DNA of 64,000 nucleotides from Pictodentalium vernedei (Eukaryota; Mollusca; Scaphopoda; Dentaliida; Dentaliidae): NCBI GenBank assembly GCA_031216915.1, contig CM062289.1, positions 448,284,910 through 448,348,909 of the forward strand. Reading direction: 5' to 3'. Position 1 is the first letter of the stretch. Every line of letters starts with the position of its first letter. The notes under the pieces were generated by a model, which ran no database searches, was not told the DNA's origin, and saw only the letters and a program-made list of their open reading frames with translations. A program made the translations under genes and the position numbers. Shown in pieces: positions 50,409 through 61,600 of the stretch.

Positions 50409-53400
50409 ATCAAGAGGTTTGAGGCTTTTTGCCACAGGAAGACTCAATTTAGACTCTAACATTTAAATGAAAATCCTGTCTACGCCCCTCCATGCTAGGC
50501 AAACACAAGCTAATAGCTCGTGTTTGTCTAGCATGGAGGGACGTAGACAAGATTTTCATTAAGGGGGGGGGGGGGGCTGCAATACATGAATTGAGGGGGG
50601 AGCACTAAGCGATATGCAGAACGCATATCCCGAGGGTTAAAGGTTTGGGGAGGTAGCAGGAGTGGAGTCCTCCCCTCCTGTTGGTAGGGATCCGGGGGAC
50701 TGCCATGGGAAAATTTTCTCCTCAAGTCGGTTATGACTGTAAACAATTAATTTAACACTGTGTCCAAAATGCGATATTATAGTGAACGGTAGCGGTTCTG
50801 AAGAGCATATTTCACATTTTCTAATTCTGTCTTGAACGTATGACAGAATTTGAAATTTTGAAACATGCTGTTTAAAAGGGGTTATTTAGCCGTTCAAAAA
50901 ACCAAGAGGATTTCCACCCCAGAAACCACCAGAATGCTTCATTTGATCGCTCATTTTCAACTAAAGCTCGTGCCTTCGGCACTCGCGGCGGATGCCGTCG
51001 CCATCTGCACGATTCCGCCCCCCAACCCTTTCAGAATTCCTGCATCTACCACTGCCTCATTACGACCACGTTTTTAAATGAATTCTATTTGTTGGACTGT
51101 TTTCAATAAACAAAACAAAATGCAGGCTGTTCAATTTTCATCGTCGACAAAAATGAAACAGCTTTGGCTTGCACACTAAACTGTAAATTAATGGAAGGTC
51201 CTCTTCCCATACAAAAATTATGAGGGGACTGCTTAAAAAACATGAATAATTTCTTTGTTTTTAAACAGCTCCAGCCCCCCCCCCCCCCCTCCCTCCCTGC
51301 TCCAATCCTCCATCGATTCATTATTCAGGTGAACCTCCCATCAAGACCCTCATTAAAATTACATCACATGTGTCCCATGATGCAAAATTTTAAATAAACA
51401 TCCATTCAATAAAATATCACACGTGCTTTGAAGACAATTCTTTGATGAAAATAGAATTCATCTTTGTTGTTTCACACAAAATTTTCACGGATTTTCTTAT
51501 TGGATTGGAATTTCTGTCTTTTACCAGCATGCGTGACATAACTTGATGATATCAAAAGTCACATTCTTGAAATTTCTGAGCGAAATGGCGAAGTCAAAAG
51601 TCAGCGGTTACGGTAATGTAAATGGCGATCTTATCTTTTACTTTATTTTTCACAATTCTCTGTTTGTGTCACCGATTCACATGATTAGATTTTTGACTAG
51701 ACTTTCCTGTTAATAACTGCTCGGCAAGTTTGCAAAGTTTGAATCTGAATGGCAGTAGACTGTAGCTCAAACAATGTGGAGGCCACAAATAGTATTTTCT
51801 TGACTGGTTTGTTAGCTCACCTGACTGAAAGTCAGGGTGAGCTTTTCTGATCACTTTTCGTCCGCCGTCCGTCGTCCGGCGTCCGTCGTCCGGCGTGAAG
51901 GTGGTGTTTGGGTCTTTTTCTTCCAAACCACTGGCCGCATGTTAATGAAATTTCATGTGAGTAGGGGTTATATAGCGGCATTTTGATTTTTGGGCAAATT
52001 AGGTTTCGGCTCATATTGAGCAGAGGGGTGGGGCAAAAATGCTCCAATTCTTAAAAAATCTTCTTCTCAAGAACCAGCAATAGCAGAGACTTGATATTTG
52101 GTATGCAGCTTCCTTTTGAGGTGTAGACTCAAGTTTGTTCAAGAGAAGTTTGTAGGTCTATACTTGGCGATGTTATGGGAGGAGCAAAAATTTTGGCCCC
52201 ACCCCAAATTTCTATTTTTTAAACCGAGAGGCCAATTTGAACCAAATTTTATGTGAGGGCTTATTGGGTCATAAGTACCTAATTTATGCAGAAATTTTTT
52301 TTCCTGTAGCCCCGTGGGAACCACAGGAGCTAAAAATAGAAAAAAATTAAAACGCCTATATCTCAAAAACTGCACGGCAGTGAGAATTTTTATTTGGTGT
52401 GAAGCTTTCTTGGGACCAACAGAAAGGATTGGTAAAAAAAAATTGCTATCGGTTTTATCATAGGGTACTTTTTCGGGACTCTGAAAAAGTGCTGAGTCAG
52501 TATTTTTTAACACAGTAGGCAATGGGAAAAAAATAAAAGAATTGTTTTCTTCCAAACCACTGCTCTAAAAGCTTTCATATTTTACATATAACATCTTTGG
52601 AACATTGATTCACATATTTGTAGAAATCAAATTCCTCGGTCCATATTTGGGTTCCCTATGGGAACCCAAATGTTCAAATTAGTGCAATATGAGGGATATA
52701 TTTTAAAAATCTTCTTCTTCGGATCCACAAATCAGAATCTTTTGATATTTGCTATGCATCATCCTTAGGGGGGTGAGATTGATGTTTGTTCAAGCCAAGT
52801 CCCTGAGTTCATATTTGGACTCCCTTTGGGAACCCAAATTGTAACTTGTATATTCTTTTAAAATCTTCTTCTTCGCATCCACCGGTCAGAATCTTTTGAT
52901 ATTTGGTATACAGTATGCTTAGGGAGGTGAGATTCAAGTTTGTTCAAGTCAAGTCCTTCGGCTCATATTTGGTCTCCCTGTGGGAGCCCAAATTATAACT
53001 TAGTTCAATATGAGGAATATTCTTTAAAAAAAATTTTTTTTTCAGATCCACCAGTCAAAATGTTTTGATATTTGATGTACAGCATTCTTAGGGGCTGAGA
53101 GTGAAGTTTGGTAAAGCCAAGTACCTGGGTTCATATTTGGGCTCACTGTGGGAGCCCAAATTATACCAAAATTTTTATTTTCCAAACCAAAAAGTCGATT
53201 TGAACCAAATTTGATATGAGGGCTTATTGGGTCATAAGTACCTAATTTATGCCGAAAATTGTTTTCCTGTCCCCCACGGGAACTGCAGGAGCTAAAAAAT
53301 TTTTTTCTTTTTAAATGCCCATATCTCCAGAACTACATGGCACTGAGAATTTTTATATGGTGTGAAGCTTCCTTAGGACCGGAAGAAAAAAATGGTAAAA

Positions 53401-55589
53401 ATTTTATCATAAGGTTCTTTTCTAGGACTAAAAGTGCCGAGTCATCATTTTTTAACAGTGTAGCTAATGGGAATAACGTTGAAGAATCTTCTTCTCCCAA
53501 AACACTGCTTCAGAAGCTTTTATTTTTGGGCTCCCTATGGGAGCCCATGTATAACTTAGTTCAGTATGAGAAATATTCTTAAAAAATCTTTTTTTTCTGT
53601 TACTCCTGTCAGAATCTTTTGATATTTGATTTTTGATTTTCTTAGAAGTGGCAAATTGAAGTTTGTTCAAGTTCTGCTTTATTGATAAAATTGGGCCCAG
53701 TAGTAACCAATTCCTGCATTGAAAGCCCTGTAAAGTGGGCAGTGATAGGCATAAACGATTGACCAAACTTGATATTATAATTACGCCTCTGTAAGATGTA
53801 GCCTTAGATGCTGAAAGTGACCTTAAATTCACTGATATTATAATTATGCCTCTGTAATGATGTAGCCTTAGAAAGTGACCTTAAATTCCAATAAATAAAT
53901 AGATAAATTATTGAGTACCCAATATGGGGATCTAACATATGAACACTCTGGGTTACTAAGTAGAGAAAACACTTTTATGTTGAAAAACTGATAATAACCA
54001 CAAGGCAGAATCCCTTGCTATTTTGGTGATATGACTCGGCCAGTATCGGGTGAGCGCCCTCAGGCCCCGTGGGGCCTCTTGTTTTATGGACCAGTCCGTA
54101 GAAATTCCCGAAATTAAATTGTAGACCTAATCATGTCACCTTTAAACTTAAAGACCTGTCATCCAAGTTTGGTCAGTGTCGGTGTGCACGTAACACCGTA
54201 CCGTACTGTACCGGTAATGCACGACACTGCATTATTTTAATGCTTCTACATTCAGTTTGCTAAAAATACATTTAGGCGAGTGAATCGCGCGCCTGGAATT
54301 GTTTCAGGAGAGCGTTTTGTTGCCACCTTCGATTTTTCATATGGCCAACACTGAAAAATATTTCTATTTTTTTGTTTGTTTAGGCCTAAAAGGTTAAGAA
54401 ACATTATCCTGACCCTTCTGTATAGTCCTTTTGGCTGGCTCATGCTATATTTTTATAACAGTGCAAACTTAAAAAAAGAGTAAAAATTAAATTGTTTATG
54501 TCTGATATTTTACCCAAGTTAATAAAATTGATAAATGTGTTCATTGAGTGCAACAAGGCTTTGCAGTGCTTTAGCATTGCAAAGCCTTCTTGCATTCTGT
54601 GGATTAAATACACTACCACCCATGCTATTTTGTATATTATGAGGGCTAAAACAAAACAAACCCAAGAAGACAAACTTTTGATGGCAAAGAAAAAATTACA
54701 AAAATAAAATAAAAAAACACTTGCACATATGAAGTTTTATAAGAAATGGCCTGAGAAACAAGATCTATATTGTGGGGCCTTATTAGGCTGTTGAAAATTC
54801 TCTTTTTATTAAATCGAGCTTTCTCTTTTTCAAGCAGTTTTTCTTAAATTTTTGCATCCTAAAATAGATGGGTTTGTTCAAAAGCTGGCAAAAAAATAAA
54901 TACTAAAATCTAAGGGATGATTAGTAATTTAATCATGCAGCTCAATAGGGCTGCATGATTAACCCTTTACCTAACATGAAAAGTAGACGACATTTGCACA
55001 AAATTTTTTTTTCATTTTTTGTCCCAAAATCATAGGAACGAGCTTGACTTTTTGTCTCAAAAACATAGGTTATGACCCCTAATTGGAACGAACTTGACAA
55101 GCTCGGTCCAATGAGGGGTCATAACCTATGTTTTTGAGACAAAAAATGAAAAAATAATGAAAATTAACTGACGATTTTTGAGAATAGCGCTGGCTGGTTT
55201 TGGCTGTTACGTTGGGTAAAGGATTAAATCATTACTGAACTTCACATCAAATACAAAAAAGAATCTTCTGTTCCCCTGTTCACATTAGATACCAATTCAC
55301 GTCGAAAAGGATTAAAAAAACATGGTTGTTTTTTATATAAGAAGAGACTTGAAAGTCTGTAACGCAGAAAGTGGTGTGTTACTTTTCTCTGGAGTCCCTC
55401 AGCTTTATATCACCATTTGAATTTATTTATTTATTGGTGCTTAATGCCACATCAGCAGCTAAGGCTATATCATGGCGAGAAAACGTTAAACACGTCAATA
55501 ATGAGGTAAAAAAGATTAAATGAAACCATAAACTAATTACAAAAGAAATGGCAAAGAAGCGTGGTATAAACAGTAATAGAAATGAGTAT

Positions 55590-55632
<43 letters not shown>

Positions 55633-58600
55633 TTAGTGCTTAATGCAAAATCAGCAGCTAAGTCTATATTGTGGTGATGAGAAGTATGCATTTTTAAAAA
55701 AGATAATGATCCACCATGAAGTAATTAAAAACGAGTCATTCATAAATGAAATGTGTGGAATAAAAGTTAAAAAATTTATAGTAATTTATATATTTTTTAT
55801 ACTTACCAATGACCCAGACTTAGCTGCTGGTGCTAACTCTAACAAAACCAGGGCCAAACACAAATTTTGCCCCCCAATCCCCAAAATTTGCATCTTAAAC
55901 AAAAAGAAATCATGTCCTAAAGGATCTCCATACTACGCCTCTACTGCGCATGCGCAGTGACGCAGACGTCCCAAAATTGGCGCCAATTATCATTCTTACT
56001 GACAGTGCCTGGTCAGCGCTATGTACTCAGCGGGGAGGCAAGAGTTCCCAACTCCAGGGAGGGCCATCCCTGTCTGGGTCATTGGTAAGTATAAAAAATA
56101 TATAAATTACTATAAATTTTTTAACATTTTTATACTGTACCAATGACCCAGACTTAGCTGAATAGTAAACAGGCTGGAGGGCCTAGGACATAGAGGAAAA
56201 TCCAATAAGCTCAACTATATAGTAAAGAGGTAACCCCTTAAGGAGAAAAGGAGTATTAGGCTTTACATGTATCTTTCTTATTTAATATTAAATTAGAAAG
56301 ATACACTACCCTTAATAATTGAGCACAATAACATTCATGTTCTCTATTAACATCCAGTATATCCCTTATACTAATTATTTTTAAAGTAAGCCAATAAATA
56401 AAGTAGTCCAGAGAATTGAGACTCTTTATAGTCATTTAAAAGTGTCCGAGTATTGTATATTAAAGCCCGTTTGACACTTGACATATACAAATGCTTCACA
56501 CCGAGCTACACTTTAAAAATAAGACATGAATGAATTTTAACATTAATATTACACTTTAAAACCATCCCGGAAGCGACTCAGAAATACTGACTTGGAGGAG
56601 GCATTCCCTTGCTTTTCACTATAAAGCAGGTGACCTAAGGGAACAACCCCCCCCCCCCCCTTCCCCTTGCCCTGGGTCAAATAGCCCAGAGCGAAGAGGG
56701 CAGCCGGACGGAGGATTATAGCGTCATTGGACTCTGAATTTTTTGAGCGGTTCAGGTACATCGCTCCCGAGTTTCCGTCGCAGTCCAATAATGTTGCAAG
56801 AACACTTGAATTATTGAACGACGCTATTTTCAAACTTGCTTCCAAGACGGGGAAAGCAGGTTTCTTGTCCGCTAATACTCTCAACCTGCCTTTCATTAAT
56901 GCAAGGAATAAATTCGATATGGCAGGACAGGGTATCCCGAGAGTTCCTCTGCGTATGGACGACGAGGCGGAAGACTTAGAGCTATCATTACCGTCGTCGG
57001 CTTCTATTCCAACCGTTAGAAAACAGCTATTGCGTCTAACAGAGCCAATTTAGATGCCTTATCTTACGCAGATCACCTTACTAAGGCGTTATCACTGTGC
57101 CTTCAAGGGAAAGAGTTTCAGGATATACAATCCTCTTTAAGACTTATTTCAAGGGCAGTAGCTTATTCCACGTGTAACTCCGTAGCATCACTAAATTTAC
57201 CCTCTGTGAATCTCAGTCTGAATCAGGGTCTCAAAACTAAACAGAAAGAAGTACCCAGAGGATAAATTGGCCCACTGTATGGGATAGCATCATCAAATTC
57301 ACCCACTTGGAACCTCATTCTGCAAATGTCCGACTGCTTATTTTCAGGCCTGATCACACCATTTGAATACTTCCCTCTTGTTTTTGCAGGATTATACAGA
57401 AGTAAAAGTAAAGTTGACAGACATTCCAGTAACCTCATATACAGCATCAGAGCTTTTACGATTATGTTTACGAAAACAAGATGTAGATGATGGAGCCAGT
57501 GGAGACAGCATGGATACCGATGAGGAAGACCTTGAAGTGGTAAGATTAATTTGTTACATAACCTTCCGATTGGTGTAAATTGAGCACAACATGGGATACA
57601 CAAGGCCAACTACAGGGATCCTTGAATACGCTGGAATTTGACCTCCCTTTATCCAAGACCAGGAAAACCCTTGAATATCATTCCTCTACTTTGAAAACCC
57701 CAGAAAACTGTTGGGTTGATATTAATGTTTGAGGTTGTTTTTTTATGTCCGAGTATGTTTTTACATGCGACAATGTTTTTATTCTTTCTGCACTTTCCCT
57801 TGGATATCTGGTTAGCGATTTCCTCTAGACTTTGTTAGTAATGTTGAAGAATGATTCCATAACTTCTGCATGAAACTGCAAGACTAATTACTGGGACCTT
57901 TTGTTTCAGACAATTCAGTCATGTGTAAAAAGTTGCTAATTGGATGTCTCTTAATTGAATAACCCTGTTAATTGAATATAATTTTGAAATACAAAACCAT
58001 GTATCACACCTTCTGTACAAATTTGAACTGTCAATTGAATATAGTGTATAGGGTAAGCTCCTGTTAACCCTTTACCCATCATAACGGTCAAAACTGGCCT
58101 GTGTTGTTCTAAAAAATCGTCAATTAATTTTCATTATTTTTTTTAGCTCACCGAAGAGAGCTTAACTTATCACTTGCCCTCTGTCGTCATGAACATTTTT
58201 CAAACGACTTCTTTTCTGAAACCACTGGTCCGATTTTCACGAAACTTCATGTGGATGTTCATTACTATTTGGCAATTCATGTTTGATCAAATGAAATGGC
58301 CACGTCCCTTGGGGGCTTTGTATGGGGCATAACTCTGATTAGAGCTGTAGGTTAACCGAAACCGAACCGAGGTTTTTACTTTTTTTAAAAACCGAAACCG
58401 TCGACATCCCGTAATCTAAGGTTTTTCGTTTTTTATTAAATATTCTCTTGCTGCAGAAATTCACAGAATGTAGCCATCCCAGAGTAGTGAGAGTACCCAG
58501 ACACTGCCAATGGCAGTGTCTGGGTACTCTCACTACTCTGTGGAGGCTACATTCTGTGAATTTCCGACATTTCAGTTTAGTTGTGTTTGCAGCTTTCCTC

Positions 58601-61600
58601 AAGTTGCGTGTAGGTGTCAGACCTCGAAAAATGGCCAAGCACAATAAAAGTTCTGTATATTTAGGTAATTATTATATTGGACTTCCTGATTCTTCATGTA
58701 TTATAGCTTATTTCGCGCATTCATTGAGGTTCACTCAATTTCACTGCCATTCAGTTATGACTCCGGACATAAGAATGAGTTTTATTGAATTTTATTTGGC
58801 CTCGTGAACAAACCCAAAACCGAACCGAACCGAGGTTTTACTCCACCTGAAAAACCAAACCCGAAACCGAACAAGAAATTTAAAAACCTACAGCTCTAAC
58901 TCTGATAGCACCGTATGAATTATAGAAAAATTATTAAAAAATCTTCTTCTCCAGAACCAGTGTGCAGAATCTTTTGATACTTGGTATGCAGCATCTTGGT
59001 ATGGATCTGATTCAAGTTTGTTCAAATCGAGTCCCTCAACCAATATTGGGGCTCACTATGGAGACGTGAATTTTTACTCAGTGCAATTTAAGAAAAATTC
59101 TTTAAAAATCTTCTTCGCCAGAACCAATGGGCAGAATCTTTTGATATTTGGTATGCAGCATCTTGGTATGGGTCTGATTCAAGTTTGTTCAAATCGAGTC
59201 CCTCAACCAATATTGGGGCTCACTATGGGGGTGTGAATTTTTACTCAGTGCAATTTAAGAAAATTTTTTAAAAATCTTCTCCAGAACCAATGGGCAGAAT
59301 CTTTTGATATTTTGTATGCAGCATCTTGGAGTGGATCTGATTCAAGTTTGTTCAAATCGAGTCCCTTGATCAATATTGGGACTCCCTATAGGGGCATGAA
59401 TTTTTCCTTAGTGCAATTTAAGGAAAAATCTTCTCCAGAACTAATGGGCAGAATCTTTCGATATTTGGTATGCAGCAACTTGGTATAAGTCTGATTCAAG
59501 TTTGTTCAAATCGAGTTCCTCGATGAATATTGGGGCTACCTATGGGGGTGTGGATTTTTACTTGGTGCAATTTAAGAAAAAATCTTCAAAAATTTTCTTC
59601 TCTAGAACCAGTGGTCAGAATATTTTGATATTTGGTACGTAGCATCTTAGTAAGGTTCTGATTCAAGTTTGTTCAAATTGAGTCCCTCGATCAATATTGG
59701 GCCTCACTATGGGGGCGTGAATGTTTACTTTGTGCAATTCAAGGAAAATTCTTAAAAAATCTTCTTCAGAACCATCATGCAGAATCTTTTGATATTTGAT
59801 CAGCAGCATTGTCCCATTCAGTCCTGTTGATGTTTTAGCTCCACAGAGAGTATAGATTTACTCTGTAGAACCTTAAGAATAGCTTTTGATAAAATTTGTG
59901 TCTTAACAGTAAGGAACATTCGGTGAGCGCCTAAGGCCCCCTGGGGTCTCTTGTTTCATTTTTTGTCTCAGAAACATAGGTTCTGACCCCTCATTGTAAC
60001 GAGCTCAACGAGAACATTCCAATAACCTATGATTTTGAGACAAAAAATGAAAAAAATTAGTTATTGAAGAATTTTTTTTGCAAGTGTTGCCTGCTTTTCA
60101 TGTTGGGTAAAGGGTTAATTGAATAAAAAATCTTGTAATTTGTTGAGTAATTACCCTGATAATCACCAAAATTATAGACATGCTGTGCCTCTATACCGTA
60201 TTTACTCTATGTATTGGGACACTCTATGATTTGGGACACACATTTTTTCCAGAAAACTATATTTTTTTATGCTCCAAAGTTTGGGACATTCAGATTTGTT
60301 TCCAGTTGGCACGTTGCTAGTTGCAGACGACACTCATAAAAAAAATTCTTGAGTAACTAAAAAAATGTTTATTTTTTGCTTCCAAAACATAGCTTATGAT
60401 CACTCATTGGAATGAGCGCAATGCGCTCGTTCCAATGAGGGATCATAAGCTATGTTTTGGAAGCAAAAAATGAAAATATAACAAAAAATTTGACGGCAAT
60501 TTTCGTATATAGTGATGGAAAATGAATCGCACACAACTTTATTCAGCATCAAATAAAGACCAGGCTGTGTTCTTTCCCCATTTTCTAATAATTGGGACAC
60601 CTGTGAAAATAATTATTTTTAGCTGTCCCAATACATAGAGTAAATACGGTACATTCAATACAGGCATTTCACAAGGAGACTTTCTATTGTAGGCAGAGAA
60701 TTGCCAATCCAGGGTGACTTCTTTGCTGTAGTTGCCTGGTCATCTATTCTCTGCTCCGTGGTGATTACAAGGCCATTTCCCCACACATGAGATAACTGGA
60801 ATTGCAAACTGTAACCCTATTAGGATTCAAACATATATTGAGATTATTATGTGATGATGCAGTTCACTGAAAAAATGAGAAAAATACTTGTTTTTATTAT
60901 TAAACATATTTTATTTGTTATAACAAAATGGATTGGATAACAAGTGCCGAGCACTTAGTTAATATCCTTTCCTTAATATACATTTGAAAATTTCAAATTA
61001 TGTTTACAAATATTTACAAAAAGTTACATAAATGTGCATGTAATGGCAAAGCAATCAGATGAATAATTAAAACAATATTGTGTATGTATACTCTTCAACA
61101 TGAAAGCTGATGAGTATTCGACTTTACAAGAGTCAGAACAGATAGATGAGAGGGAGGAGAGAAGACAAGTGAAAGGTGAACTGCCACATCGCAACACTGC
61201 TAGCCTTGGTCAACTCTCCAATGGTTCATATTACGGCACTATCGCGATTCCAGCGGAACCGCGATTCAGGTTGAGCCCCGTTACCACTGCTATAGCCAGG
61301 ACATGCAGGACAAACATGCGGAATGCTCAAAGCCATGACTGAAGGAAGTGTAAATGGACACTCATGTTATAGGACATTTGGCTGGGAAGATGTTATCAGA
61401 CTGGTCTGCTTGATTACGGTCCAGTCTTAAAATACTTGTTTGTGCCCACATCTATGCACTTTGATAATTTAGGGAAATTTTATTTAGAGGGAAAGTGCCC
61501 CAGATCCTCCCAGCCCAAATCCACAATTGGTGTGTGACAAAATTTGATGAAAATGGTCTTAAAACAGTATATTAACTCTTATTATTTTCCAAAGTGTTAC

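Larger units (their letters stand above)
48964..57389 (+). other. BAZ1B intron, 8.4 kb
   Basis: Contains a piggyBac-like MITE (49028-49264), a 33-base C run (50375-50407), a long hairpin (50466-50560), a TTAGCTCA-type element (51811-54084), a Harbinger-like MITE (54383-54779), a piggyBac-like MITE (54963-55223), a ttta microsatellite (55588-55634), an inverted-repeat element (55766-56124), a rearranged DIRS fragment (56125-57180) and an inverted-repeat element remnant (57181-57355). In 49265-50374 and 50561-51810 I see nothing beyond short C/G runs and chance frames. Confidence 0.7.
58068..60114. mobile_element. piggyBac-like MITE, family B, copy 4, split by 1.8 kb
   Basis: TTAA at 58064-58067 and 60115-60118; left CCCTTTACCCATC, right GTTGGGTAAAGGG. 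Left part runs to about 58140 and right part resumes at about 59957 (cattttttgtctcagaaaca), reproducing the sequence cattattttttcattttttg seen at 47518. Confidence 0.85.

Noticed and set aside
61100-61342. 80-codon + strand frame
   Set aside because: No splice sites or recognisable domain fit; the minus-strand reading is slightly more gene-like but also weak.
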